Source: an uncultured Dehalococcoidia bacterium (lineage in GTDB: Bacteria; Chloroflexota; Dehalococcoidia; Lucifugimonadales; GCA-2712585). Taken from it: a stretch of DNA of 64,000 nucleotides. Made by a program: the position numbers and the translations under genes. Positions 38,632 through 48,718 of this stretch are shown piece by piece. Position 1 is the stretch's first letter, and the number at the start of each line of letters is the position of its first letter. The notes below the pieces were generated by a model that was not told the origin of the DNA, did not search any database, and saw only the letters and a list, made by a program, of their open reading frames with translations. The DNA is taken from contig OX638324.1 in assembly GCA_951812825.1 (NCBI GenBank), forward strand, positions 192,977-256,976, given 5' to 3'.

Positions 38632-40986
38632 ATGACTACACGCATATTTGGCTCCGGCATCCGACGTAGAGAGGACCCCAGGCTCATCACGGGTCGGGCT
38701 TCCTACACAGACGACATCAAGCTTCCAGGCATGGTCCACGCGGCTATTCTTCGCAGCCCCTACGCCCACGCGACCATAACATCCATAGATACAAGTGAGG
38801 CGGCCGGGCAGCCGGGAGTCATCGCCGTCTATACGGGCGAAGACACCGACGGGGTGCTGAACGGACTTCCCTGCGCCTGGCTGATTCCCAACTCGGACCT
38901 GAAGACGCCTGACCATCCCGCCATCGCCAAGGACAAGGTGCGATACGTGGGCGACGCAGTCGCGGTGGTCGTGGCGGAGAGCCGCTACCAGGCGGAAGAC
39001 GCCCTGGAGTTCATCTCCGTAGAATACGAGCCGCACGACGCTGTGTTGAATCCCAAGGAGGCCACCCAGGACGGCGCACCGCAGCTGCACGACGACGTGC
39101 CCAACAACGTGGCGTTTACCTGGGCCGTGGCGGGAGGCGACGCTGAGGCGGCGTTTGCCGATGCCGACGTTACCGTCAGCGACACCATTACGCTGCAGCG
39201 GCTGATTGCGAACCCCATGGAACCCCGCTCGGCCATAGCCCAGTGGGTGAGCCAGACGGGTGATCTGACCCTGTGGAGTACATCGCAGAATCCCCACATC
39301 GCCCGTTTCCTTACCTCCGTAGTCACCGGCGTGGGGGAGCACAAGATTCGGGTGATCGCGCCCGAGGTTGGGGGCGGATTCGGCAGCAAGATTCCTTTTT
39401 ACGCAGACGAAGCCATTGCCGCCTTCTGTTCCATGCAGCTGGGCGTGCCAGTGAAGTGGACTGAGACCCGCAGCGAGAACTATCTGATTACGACCCAGGG
39501 CCGCGACCACATCGAAGAAGTTGAAATGGCGGCCACATCCGACGGGAAGATAACCGGCCTGCGCACGACGGTGTATGCGGGACTGGGAGCCTATCTCTCG
39601 ACGGCCAGCCCCGGCGTTCCGACGATTCTGCACGGGCTGATGTACTCGGGGTCCTACGACATCCCGAACATCTCCGGCACGGTCTACGGCGTGTTCAACA
39701 ACGGCACGCCGGTGGACGCCTATCGTGGGGCGGGACGTCCTGAGGCTACGATGCTCATCGAGCGGCTGGTGGACCTGATGGCCGCCAAGCTGGGCATGGA
39801 CGCCGTGGAGTTTCGTCGGATGAACCTGATCCCGAAATTCGAAAACGGCCACGACGTTGCCACCGGCCTCACCTACGACAGCGGCGACTATCACGCAACC
39901 CTGGACATCTGCCTGAACGCGGCGGACTACTCCGCCCTTCGCGAAAAGCAGGCGAAGCTGCGAGAGCAGGGTCGGTATATGGGGATTGGAGTTTCCACCT
40001 ACGTTGAAATCTGCGGCCTCGGTCCTTCCCAGGTTGCGGGCGCCGTAGGGTTCCAGGGAGGCCTCTGGGAGAGCGCCATCGTGCGTTTCCACCCCACGGG
40101 CAAGGTCAACGTTATGGTTGGCTCTTCCCCCCACGGTCAGGGCGAGGAGACCACGTTTGCCCAGATTGTTGCTCATGAAGTAGGCGTAGACGTGGACGAC
40201 GTGGAGATCATCCACGGGGACACGGACCTGACGCCGATGGGCTGGGGCACCTATGGCAGCCGCACAACGGCGGTTTCCGGCGCGGCGGTGACGCTGGCGA
40301 CCCGCAAGATCAAGGAAAAGTCCAAAGCCCTCGCCGCGCACCTGCTGGAGGCAGCCGCCGAGGACATCGAGTACGAGGATGGCAAGTTCTTCGTCCGCGG
40401 GTCCCCCGATCAGGCGAAGACTATTCAGGACATCGCCCTCATGGCCAATGTGGCCTGGGATATGCCGGAAGGCATGGAGCCTGGTCTGGAGGCAAGCGCC
40501 TTCTACGACCCGCCCAACTTCACCTACCCCTTTGGAGCGCACCTTGCCGTCGTGGAAGTAGATCCGGCCACCGGCGAGATTGACCTGCAGAAATACTACG
40601 CCGTGGATGACTGTGGTCCGCAGATCAACCCCATGATCGTGGAAGGGCAGGTGCACGGCGGCGTGGTGCAGGGGGTTGGCCCGGCCCTGTGGGAAGGCGT
40701 CGTGTATGACGACGACGGACAGCTTCTGACGGGTACGATGCTCGACTACGCGCTGCCCCGCGCCGACGGCTTCCCCGACATCCACGTGCAGTCCAACGTG
40801 ACGCCCTCCCCTCACCATCCGCTGGGCTTGAAGGGTGTGGGCGAAGCGGGGACTATCGCATCCACTCCCACGGTCTATAACGCAGTGATGGATGCCCTAC
40901 GCCCCTTGGGCGTCACCCGCATAGACATGCCGTTTACACCTGAAAAGGTGTGGCGGGCGATAAATTCCGCGCAGAACGGAGCATAG
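38632..40986 (+). CDS. coxL: Cox-type molybdenum hydroxylase large subunit, form II
   Basis: The 784-residue subunit binds the molybdopterin cofactor. The motif AYRGAGR (363-369) is that of form II, not the AYRCSFR of true aerobic CO dehydrogenase. The active-site Glu738 lies in GEAG near the C-terminus. GGGFGSK and QGGLWE-type cofactor contacts are present. Form II enzymes may oxidise CO poorly or act on aldehydes or N-heterocycles, so a CO role is uncertain. The order S-L-M-D-E with coxG supports a Cox-like maturation machinery. The gap to coxM is two bases. Confidence 0.93.
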   Translation: MTTRIFGSGIRRREDPRLITGRASYTDDIKLPGMVHAAILRSPYAHATITSIDTSEAAGQPGVIAVYTGEDTDGVLNGLPCAWLIPNSDLKTPDHPAIAKDKVRYVGDAVAVVVAESRYQAEDALEFISVEYEPHDAVLNPKEATQDGAPQLHDDVPNNVAFTWAVAGGDAEAAFADADVTVSDTITLQRLIANPMEPRSAIAQWVSQTGDLTLWSTSQNPHIARFLTSVVTGVGEHKIRVIAPEVGGGFGSKIPFYADEAIAAFCSMQLGVPVKWTETRSENYLITTQGRDHIEEVEMAATSDGKITGLRTTVYAGLGAYLSTASPGVPTILHGLMYSGSYDIPNISGTVYGVFNNGTPVDAYRGAGRPEATMLIERLVDLMAAKLGMDAVEFRRMNLIPKFENGHDVATGLTYDSGDYHATLDICLNAADYSALREKQAKLREQGRYMGIGVSTYVEICGLGPSQVAGAVGFQGGLWESAIVRFHPTGKVNVMVGSSPHGQGEETTFAQIVAHEVGVDVDDVEIIHGDTDLTPMGWGTYGSRTTAVSGAAVTLATRKIKEKSKALAAHLLEAAAEDIEYEDGKFFVRGSPDQAKTIQDIALMANVAWDMPEGMEPGLEASAFYDPPNFTYPFGAHLAVVEVDPATGEIDLQKYYAVDDCGPQINPMIVEGQVHGGVVQGVGPALWEGVVYDDDGQLLTGTMLDYALPRADGFPDIHVQSNVTPSPHHPLGLKGVGEAGTIASTPTVYNAVMDALRPLGVTRIDMPFTPEKVWRAINSAQNGA

Positions 40987-40988
40987 CC

Positions 40989-41855
40989 GTGTTTCCAGCA
41001 CAGACAGAATATCATCGTCCCAACTCAGTGACCGAGGCCGTGGACCTGCTTGCCAGCAACGAAGGGGCCAAGGTTCTCGCGGGTGGCCACAGCCTCATCC
41101 CCCTGATGAAGCTCAGGCTGGTCGCGCCTACCGTTCTGGTGGACATCGGCCGCATCGAAGCCTTGAAGGGAATCGAGGCGACGGACGGTGGGCTGTCCAT
41201 CGGCGCGTTGACGACCCAGGCGACCATTGCGGCCAGCGATCTCGTCAACGAACGGGCGCCCCTGCTGGCGGAAGCCGCGGGCATGGTGGGCGACCCCGCG
41301 GTGCGAAACCGAGGCACCATCGGCGGTAACATTTCCCACAGCGACCCGGCCTCCGACCTGCCGGCGGTGCTCACAGCCCTGGGCGCAACGCTGAAAGTCA
41401 CAGGCAAGGGGGGCGACCGGAGCGTAGGCGCGTCGGATTTCGCCACGGGTTTGCTGGAGAATATCCTTGGGGAGGACGAGATTCTGACCAGCGTGTCGGT
41501 GTCGTCAATCCCCTCCGGGGCGGGTTCCGCTTATGTAAAGTTTGCCCATCCCGCGTCGCGGTACGCCGTTATCGGAGTCGCAGCCATCGTCGGCGTGTCC
41601 GACGGCAGATGCTCGTCCGCGAGTGTGGTAGTGGGAGGCGTGGAGACGACGCCCACCCGAGCATCGTCCGTGGAGTCGGCGTTGCTGGGCTCGGACCTGA
41701 GCGACGAAGCCCTAGACAAAGCCGCTGCGGCAGTGGCGGGGGACTTCCAGGGCGACGCCATGAGCGACATCTTCGCGTCCGCCGAATATCGTCAAGCAGT
41801 GGCCGCAGTCTACGTACGACGCGCCCTGGCGGCGGCAGTTTCGCGGGCCGGCTAG
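40989..41855 (+). CDS. coxM: Cox-type FAD-binding medium subunit
   Basis: The 288-residue protein has both FAD motifs, AGGHSLIPLMKLRL near residue 30 and TIGGNISHSDPASDLPA near residue 110, and the C-terminal CO_deh_flav_C domain. GTG 40989 follows the coxL stop by two bases, so it is translationally coupled; the longer frame overlapping coxL is less likely. It passes electrons from the iron-sulfur subunit to the respiratory chain. Confidence 0.93.
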   Translation: MFPAQTEYHRPNSVTEAVDLLASNEGAKVLAGGHSLIPLMKLRLVAPTVLVDIGRIEALKGIEATDGGLSIGALTTQATIAASDLVNERAPLLAEAAGMVGDPAVRNRGTIGGNISHSDPASDLPAVLTALGATLKVTGKGGDRSVGASDFATGLLENILGEDEILTSVSVSSIPSGAGSAYVKFAHPASRYAVIGVAAIVGVSDGRCSSASVVVGGVETTPTRASSVESALLGSDLSDEALDKAAAAVAGDFQGDAMSDIFASAEYRQAVAAVYVRRALAAAVSRAG

Positions 41856-41954
41856 GTCCCCGAGCGTCTCATACGGCTGGAAGGTCGAGCCTGGGTCCCA
41901 TCTCCTTATCATTTCCAAAGGCTCCTATGGGCCAGAAGGACAAGGTAGTTGAAC

Positions 41955-42876
<922 letters not shown>

Positions 42877-42884
<8 letters not shown>

Positions 42885-44181
42885 CGGCGACTCTGGGCAT
42901 TTCCTGAACAATCTTCTCCTGTTCGGCCGCCTGCTAAGGCGTCTGGGGCTGGACGTTCACACGGGACGAATGCTGGACGCCATCCGTGTGCTGGAGGACA
43001 TCGGAATTCGCCGCCGCATGGAGGTGCGGTCGGCGCTGCGAACGCTTATGGTGCATCGACGGGAGGACCTGCCCGTATTCGACGAGGCTTTCGGAGTGTT
43101 CTGGCGTCAGAGGAAGGACCGGCTGTCTTCGCTGGACCTGCGTTCAATGGGTGAGCAGCGTAGGTATCGACGAATTGAGGCGGGGCCGCCTCCGCCGAAC
43201 GGCGCCGAAAGGGGTCAGCCGGAGGACGGATCTGCCGCTGATCGCATCGACCTGTCCAGGACCTTCAGCGCCAGGGAGGTGCTGCAGAAGAAGGACTTTA
43301 CGGAGTTCACTTCTCAAGAGGCCCGCCAGGCGAAGCTGATGCTGGCTTCGTTGCAGTGGGACCCCGGCGTGAGGCGCACCAGGCGCAAGGAGCCGGGCAG
43401 GGGAGGGGAGTTGGACGTTCGGAGGACTTTGCAGCGCAACGTCAAGTTTGGCGGAGAGTTGCTGGAGTTGAGGCGCCGACGCCGGAAGGAGAAGCCCCGC
43501 AGGCTGTTGGTAATCTGCGACGTTAGCGGCTCCATGGAGAGCTACACCCGCATGCTGCTTCACTTCATCCACAGCCTCTACGCCGGGCTGGAAAGCAGGG
43601 TGGAGGCTTTCCTGTTCGCCACTCGTCTGACGCGGGTTACGAAGCAGCTTGCCCAGAGGAACATCGACCAGGCGGTGGATTCTGTTGCCAAGGCCGTCCC
43701 GGACTGGTCGGGTGGGACTCGCATCGGGGCCGCGCTGAAGGAGTTCAACTTCAGATGGGCGCGGAGGACTCTCAGTTGGGGTTCCATCGTCCTGATTGTC
43801 TCCGACGGCTGGGACAGGGGAGAACCGGAAATGTTGAGCGCCGAAATACAGCGGCTTCAGCGCAGTTGTCGACGGCTGATTTGGCTGAATCCGCTGGCGG
43901 GCCGTGAGGGGTACGAGGCGTCGACCCGGGGGATGCAGGCGGCGGAGCCGTTCATCGACGACCTACTGCCGGTGCACAACATGGCGGCGTTGATAGATCT
44001 GGCGCACCATCTCAACGACCTGTCGGACAGCTGGCCGGTCAGGAGACAGATGCCGCCGCGGGGGGTGGAACGGGAGGAGGCGTTGGCAGAGACAGCGCCG
44101 CAGCAACAGCGGTCGTGGTACGGGGGCGCCAATCCAACCTTCCGGCATCCACTGTGGGGACGGGGCCAGCAGCAGAACTAG
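42877..44181 (+). CDS. coxE: VWA-domain protein, CoxE-like
   Basis: The ~434-residue protein has an N-terminal helical region and a C-terminal von Willebrand A fold with a MIDAS motif DVSGSMESY, a conserved Thr in WSGGTRIGAAL and SDGWDRGE. CoxE proteins act with the CoxD ATPase as a MoxR-VWA chaperone pair. GTG 42877 is preferred because GGGAG lies five bases upstream; an upstream GTG at 42865 is also in frame. It overlaps coxD by eight bases. Confidence 0.9.
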
Positions 44182-44197
44182 GCTGCGGGGCCGCAGC
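44182..44197. terminator. GC-rich hairpin between convergent cox and cob operons
   Basis: GCTGCGGGGCCGCAGC is an almost perfect palindrome starting one base after the coxE stop and 20 bases from the cobU stop. No T-run follows, so it may be a bidirectional mRNA 3'-end barrier rather than an intrinsic terminator. Confidence 0.4.
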
Positions 44198-44216
44198 ATT
44201 CCCCGTCCAGGAGTCG

Positions 44217-44777
44217 CTACGTGTCGTCTGAACCGGTGGGACGCTGGCCCTTGATTTGCATCGGAAGTCCGGCGGCCATGAAGTAGACCACGTCTGCCTC
44301 TGCGGCCACGATTTGGTTCACTCTTCCCAGCTCGTCCGCGTAGTTACGGCCGAGGGTGGTGGGTGGAATGACCCCCAAGCCCACCTCGTTGCTGACGACA
44401 ATCCATGAAGCGTTGCCGCTTCGAAACATCTCCAGTAGTTGGTGGACTCTGGAGGGGATGTCGGCTTTGGCGTCTCCAGCCATTGGCGGGGCCAGCATCA
44501 TGTTGCTGATCCAGAGGGTGAGGCATTCCAGGATTACGACGTCGTAGTCGTTCAGGACGGAAGACAGGGAGGTGGCCAGGTCGAGGGGTTCTTCGAGAGT
44601 GTCCCACCCGGCAGGGCGGGCCTCTTTGTGGGCCTGTATGCGCGCCTCCATATCGACGTCGCCTGCTTCGGCGGTGGCGAGGAAAAGCACCCGATCTTGG
44701 TCGGATGCGAGCCTTTGGGCGAACCGACTCTTGCCGGACCTGACGCCGCCCAGGATGAGGGTGAGGCTCTTGCTCAC
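44217..44777 (-). CDS. cobU: Adenosylcobinamide kinase/guanylyltransferase
   Basis: The 186-residue enzyme has a P-loop GGVRSGKS, a central ECLTLWISNMML segment and the family motif VSNEVGLGVIPP. It phosphorylates adenosylcobinamide and adds GMP before nucleotide-loop assembly. GTG 44777 overlaps the cobC stop (GTGA), so translation is coupled; the longer frame has no support. It is the last gene of the riboswitch-controlled minus arm. Confidence 0.93.
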   Translation of the reverse strand: MSKSLTLILGGVRSGKSRFAQRLASDQDRVLFLATAEAGDVDMEARIQAHKEARPAGWDTLEEPLDLATSLSSVLNDYDVVILECLTLWISNMMLAPPMAGDAKADIPSRVHQLLEMFRSGNASWIVVSNEVGLGVIPPTTLGRNYADELGRVNQIVAAEADVVYFMAAGLPMQIKGQRPTGSDDT

Positions 44778-45409
44778 TGTGCGAACCCCGGGATGCCTGC
44801 GTCCGGAGATACGACGTGGTTCCACACCCGAAGCACGCGACCGCCCGCGTGGTTCTCAATTATGGTAAGTCCGGCGCAGTCCACGCGAAAGCGCCAGAAG
44901 TGTTCGACGGGCAGGCCAAGCAGGCACAGCGCAAGTGCACGGATGGAGCCGCCGTGGGCCGCGACCAACACGTTTTCGCCGCCATCGTGGGCTGCGGAGA
45001 CCCTGTCGTAAAACCGCCGGACGCGCCCCACCAACTGTACTGCGCTCTCGCCGCCGGGGGCGGCAAAGTCCACGTCGCGCACGTTGAAACGCTGGGCAAA
45101 GGCGTCGCCGTCGCGGGTCTGCACCTCGGATAGCGTCAGCCCTTCCCACTCGCCGTAGGAGAACTCCCGCAGGTCCCGGTCCTGCTGCACTGAGAGACCG
45201 GTACTGCTGAGGAGAATCTGCGCTGTTTCGACGGTGCGGGACAGGTCGCTTGAGCAGACGGCAGAGAAGGAAATTTCGGCCAGTTCAGGCGCGAGGGCGC
45301 GGACCTGATTACGACCCTTATCGCTGAGAGGGACGTCGGTGTGCCCCTGGATCCGGTTCGCGCGATTCCATTCAGTCTCGCCGTGACGCACCAGGTACCA
45401 AGCGCCCAT
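44774..45409 (-). CDS. cobC: Alpha-ribazole phosphatase-like histidine phosphatase
   Basis: The 211-residue phosphoglycerate-mutase-type phosphatase has the catalytic RHGET near residue 8, SSDLSRTVETA, Glu in REFSYGEWEGL, and the second His in AAHGGSIRA. Its place between cobS and cobU supports removal of phosphate from alpha-ribazole-5'-P or the cobalamin-P product. Without context it would be only a generic histidine phosphatase. Confidence 0.88.
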   Translation of the reverse strand: MGAWYLVRHGETEWNRANRIQGHTDVPLSDKGRNQVRALAPELAEISFSAVCSSDLSRTVETAQILLSSTGLSVQQDRDLREFSYGEWEGLTLSEVQTRDGDAFAQRFNVRDVDFAAPGGESAVQLVGRVRRFYDRVSAAHDGGENVLVAAHGGSIRALALCLLGLPVEHFWRFRVDCAGLTIIENHAGGRVLRVWNHVVSPDAGIPGFAQ

Positions 45410-45453
45410 GCTTCAGCCCGCCGGGGTGTTGAAGGGTTGGGTTGTCGAGACAG

Positions 45454-46224
45454 CTACCACAGCGGCGCCTCGAACAGGCCGCAGATGGCCGGGACCAGGA
45501 AGGCTACCAGGAGAAGAACGGCAACCCCCGCAACCTCGTTGACTGCGCCGTAGGTATCCCCCGTCATGCCGCCGATCAGTCGGGAGACCCACCAACCCAA
45601 GGCCATCGCTGCCGCAACGGAAACGGCAAGCAAGACGAGTCCTCCAACGCCCATGAGGAGGCCTGCGGCGACCGCGGCGATGACGAAACCCACGGCCAAT
45701 TGCCACCGGCTGCGGCCAATCTCGAAGGAGGTACCCAGCCCCTGTTCGCGGGAGTATCTGAATGCGACCATGGTTGCGAGCATACCAAACCTCGACAGGC
45801 ACGGAAACAGCGCAAGCAATTCGATGCGTACGCCGGAGGGGGCGTAGGCGAGCAATGTCCACTTGAGCAGCAACAGGCTCACGCCGCCCACGACGGCGAA
45901 CGCGCCCACTCGGGAGTCCCGCAGTATTTGAAGCCTGTGCTCCCTGTTCCCGCCTCCCAGCAGCCCGTCGCAGCTGTCCAGGAATCCCTCGACGTGGATT
46001 GCCCGGGTTGCTACGAGCAGCGTTGCCAGCAGAATTGCGCCCACCACGGGCAGGGGCAGCACTTCCCGTGCCGCAACATCAAGCCCGGCCAGCATGCCGC
46101 CGAGGGCCAGTCCGACAAGGGGAAAGTAGGCGCTGGCCGACCCGGTTGGGGTCTTGCCAGCCGGCGCGACGGGAAAAATGGTCAGGAATCCGAAGGCGTG
46201 GCGGATGTCCGTTAAGAGTCGCAC
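45454..46224 (-). CDS. cobS: Adenosylcobinamide-GDP ribazoletransferase (cobalamin synthase)
   Basis: The 256-residue membrane enzyme has several hydrophobic helices and the CobS motifs HVEGFLDSCDGLLGG (near residue 77) and GGMTGDTYGAVNE (C-terminal). It joins Ado-GDP-cobinamide to alpha-ribazole. The HVEGF has Glu where most relatives carry Asp, a mild change. GTG 46224 overlaps cobT by 13 bases. Confidence 0.92.
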   Translation of the reverse strand: MRLLTDIRHAFGFLTIFPVAPAGKTPTGSASAYFPLVGLALGGMLAGLDVAAREVLPLPVVGAILLATLLVATRAIHVEGFLDSCDGLLGGGNREHRLQILRDSRVGAFAVVGGVSLLLLKWTLLAYAPSGVRIELLALFPCLSRFGMLATMVAFRYSREQGLGTSFEIGRSRWQLAVGFVIAAVAAGLLMGVGGLVLLAVSVAAAMALGWWVSRLIGGMTGDTYGAVNEVAGVAVLLLVAFLVPAICGLFEAPLW

Positions 46225-47291
46225 GGTGAGTCTGGTTCTGGAGGGCGGTTGGAGACGCTGGCTTCTTCGAAGGTGGCCATGTCGCTGAGGCAGGCTGCGG
46301 CGGCTTCGATGATCGGCATGGCCAACGCAGCCCCGGTACCTTCTCCAAGCCTCATATCCAGGTCCAGGAGCGGCCTTAATCCGAGGTGGGACAACACAAC
46401 ACGATGCCCCGACTCTGCGGATTGATGAGCGGCAATCATGTAGTCCGACGCTGTTGGACAGAGCGTGTGGGCTATGAGCGCCGCCGCCCCGGAGATGAAG
46501 CCGTCCAGCACCACAGGCCGACGAGCAAAGGCGCCGCCAAGCATCACGCCAGCAAGGACGCCGATTTCATAGCCTCCAACCTTGGCCAAGACGTCCAGTC
46601 CGTCGGTTGGATCGGGATTGTTGACGGCCAGAGCCCGTTGGACGACGGCTATCTTCCTATTGAGTTCGTCATCCGTACGCCCAGTGCCGCGGCCTGTGGT
46701 CTCACGGAGTGGCTGTCCGGTGATTGCGGAGGTGATGGCGCTTGATGGTGTGGTGTTTCCTATGCCCATGTCGCCGGTGCCGAGGACGTGGGCGCCTGAC
46801 TCAGCCGCTTCGATGGCCAATTGGACCCCTGCCATGACTGTCGTCTCAGCATTGTTGCGGCTCATGGCGGGCCACCGGCTGATGTCTCTGGTGGGGCGTC
46901 CCTTGCCGATGACCCGCAGGTTGGGATGGGGTGGCAGCGGAGAGCCAACGCCCGCGTCTACAATGACCAGATCCACGCCCGTTGTTTGAGCAATTACGTT
47001 GATGGCCGCGCCACCAGCCAGGAAGTTCAGCACCATCTGAGACGTGACTTCTTGTGGGTAGCCAGTCACGTTCTGGGCCGTGACTCCGTGGTCGCCGGCG
47101 GCAACTATGACGGTTTTTCGCCTAACTGAGGGACGTTCCGTGACGAAGATTCCCGCCAGCCGGATTGATAGCTCTTCCAGACGTCCAAGACTGCCGGGAG
47201 GCTTGGTTAGCTGGTCCTGACGTTCAGCGGCTTGCCGCATGATGTCGGCGTCAATCGGCTTGATGTCGGCAATTACCTCATCCAGGATCAT
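46212..47291 (-). CDS. cobT: Nicotinate-nucleotide:DMB phosphoribosyltransferase
   Basis: The 359-residue enzyme has TKPPGSLGRLEELS, AAGDHGVTAQNVTGYP, GTGDMGIGNTTPSSA and the catalytic Glu in RLGEGTGAALAMP near the end. It activates the lower-ligand base to alpha-ribazole-P. No bluB is seen, so the base is made elsewhere or taken up. It starts two bases after the cobO stop. Confidence 0.96.
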   Translation of the reverse strand: MILDEVIADIKPIDADIMRQAAERQDQLTKPPGSLGRLEELSIRLAGIFVTERPSVRRKTVIVAAGDHGVTAQNVTGYPQEVTSQMVLNFLAGGAAINVIAQTTGVDLVIVDAGVGSPLPPHPNLRVIGKGRPTRDISRWPAMSRNNAETTVMAGVQLAIEAAESGAHVLGTGDMGIGNTTPSSAITSAITGQPLRETTGRGTGRTDDELNRKIAVVQRALAVNNPDPTDGLDVLAKVGGYEIGVLAGVMLGGAFARRPVVLDGFISGAAALIAHTLCPTASDYMIAAHQSAESGHRVVLSHLGLRPLLDLDMRLGEGTGAALAMPIIEAAAACLSDMATFEEASVSNRPPEPDSPCDS

Positions 47292-47293
47292 CG

Positions 47294-47869
47294 TCAGAAC
47301 TCAATCCCTTGTTGTGCCCGGATGCCCTTCTCCTCGTATGGATGTTTGATGAGTTTCATCTCCGTTACGAGGTCGGCGCAGTCGATTAGTTCTTGGGGCG
47401 CGTACCGGCCCGTGATGATGACGTGCAGGTCATCGGGCCGACGCTGGAGAGTATCGACCGCATCGACAACGGGGACCCAGCCGTAGTGTAAGGCGTAAGT
47501 GAACTCGTCTAAGACGATAATGTCTTCCTTGCCTTCCAATATGGCGTCCTTGCACCTGTGCCACTGTTCCACCGCAAGAGCCTCTGTCCTGTCCATGTCC
47601 TTGGATAGCCAGGTAAAACCGTCCCCCAGGGATTCGATGGGAATGTTCAGCTTTTGAGCGGCCCGCTGTTCGCCGAACCGCGCACCGGTGTGTTTGATGA
47701 ACTGGAACATTCTGATTTGAAAGTCCCTTCCCCAGGCGCGAAAAATTACGCCCAGGGCCGCTGTAGTTTTGCCCTTGCCCTCGCCGGTGTTTACTATGAC
47801 TAGCCCGTGCCGCACCCTTGGCCTTCTAGGAATAGGGCGTGATGAACCGCCGTTTTTCGTCTGTGTCAT
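47294..47869 (-). CDS. cobO: Corrinoid adenosyltransferase (CobA/CobO type)
   Basis: The 191-residue enzyme has the P-loop VNTGEGKGKTTAALG, the FQFIKHTGARFGEQ region and VLDEFTYALHYGW. It adenosylates cob(I)alamin or cobinamide. The ATG overlaps the btuD stop (ATGA), and cobT follows two bases after its end. Confidence 0.96.
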   Translation of the reverse strand: MTQTKNGGSSRPIPRRPRVRHGLVIVNTGEGKGKTTAALGVIFRAWGRDFQIRMFQFIKHTGARFGEQRAAQKLNIPIESLGDGFTWLSKDMDRTEALAVEQWHRCKDAILEGKEDIIVLDEFTYALHYGWVPVVDAVDTLQRRPDDLHVIITGRYAPQELIDCADLVTEMKLIKHPYEEKGIRAQQGIEF

Positions 47870-48711
47870 TTCGCACTATTTCTTCCAATTGAGATGTTTC
47901 GTAACGGCGCAACTCCGTTTGCAGGCCCTATGAGACTCACGGTCATGGAGCCGGTTACGGGGTCCCGATAAACCGCAGCCTTCACCTTGAAAACCGTTTC
48001 TATCAGCTCTGGATTAAGTACGTCCTCGGCCGGCCCGGTGGCAATGACTTCCCCTCCGGACATCACCACCAGTCTGTCGCAGTAACGCGCAGCTATTGAG
48101 AGGTCATGGAATGCGGCGACTGCCGTCAATCCCGCGTCCACCAACTGCCGGACCAGGTCCAACACCATGAGCTGGTGCAGCACGTCTAGGTTGGACGTTG
48201 GCTCATCAAGGAGGAGAATGCGGGGCTGCTGTGCAAGAGCGCGGGCAACAAAAACCCGCTGTCTCTCGCCACCAGAAAGAGTATCCAGGGTCCTGTTGGC
48301 GAACTGGTCCGTCTCAGTCATTGCCATGGCGTCTCGGGCGATTTGCTCATCAGAATTGCTCTCCACCTGAAAGCGGCCCAGATGAGGGTAGCGGCCCATC
48401 AGGACCAGCTCCATGGAAGTGAATCCGTGGGTGTATGGCGCAATCTGGGGAACCAGGGCCAGGCCGGCTGCCACGTCCTTGACCGTCATGTTTGCTAGAT
48501 CCTTTCCTTCAAGAGTCACAGCGCCGTCTTGACAGCGTAGGATGCCGGATATGGCGCGTAAGAGCGTCGACTTTCCGGCGCCGTTGGGGCCTATCAGTCC
48601 GACCATCTCGCCTTTGTCAACGCTGAGGTTCACACCATCTAGTAGCCATTGAGCCTCGACCTGATAGGCCAGGTCTTGAGCCGAAACTGCCTGGTTTTTT
48701 TGATTGTTCAC
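47866..48711 (-). CDS. btuD: Cobalamin ABC transporter ATP-binding protein
   Basis: The 281-residue ATPase has Walker A GPNGAGKSTLL, signature LSGGERQRVFVARAL, Walker B ILLLDEPTSNLD and the switch His in FHDLS. It is of the FecE/BtuD iron-cobalamin class. GTG 48711 is chosen because GGAG, inside the btuF stop region, lies nearby upstream; the longer frame lies within btuF. It is coupled to cobO by ATGA. Confidence 0.93.
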   Translation of the reverse strand: MNNQKNQAVSAQDLAYQVEAQWLLDGVNLSVDKGEMVGLIGPNGAGKSTLLRAISGILRCQDGAVTLEGKDLANMTVKDVAAGLALVPQIAPYTHGFTSMELVLMGRYPHLGRFQVESNSDEQIARDAMAMTETDQFANRTLDTLSGGERQRVFVARALAQQPRILLLDEPTSNLDVLHQLMVLDLVRQLVDAGLTAVAAFHDLSIAARYCDRLVVMSGGEVIATGPAEDVLNPELIETVFKVKAAVYRDPVTGSMTVSLIGPANGVAPLRNISIGRNSAK

Positions 48712-48718
48712 GTTGCAA

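Noticed and set aside
38611-40818. Long open frame (735 codons) on the strand opposite coxL
   Set aside because: It mirrors a clear molybdenum hydroxylase gene in GC-rich DNA, has Gly/His/Val-biased composition and no recognisable domain.
43144-43572. Antisense frames within coxE and the cob genes
   Set aside because: They lie fully inside well-identified genes and show no domain or start signal.
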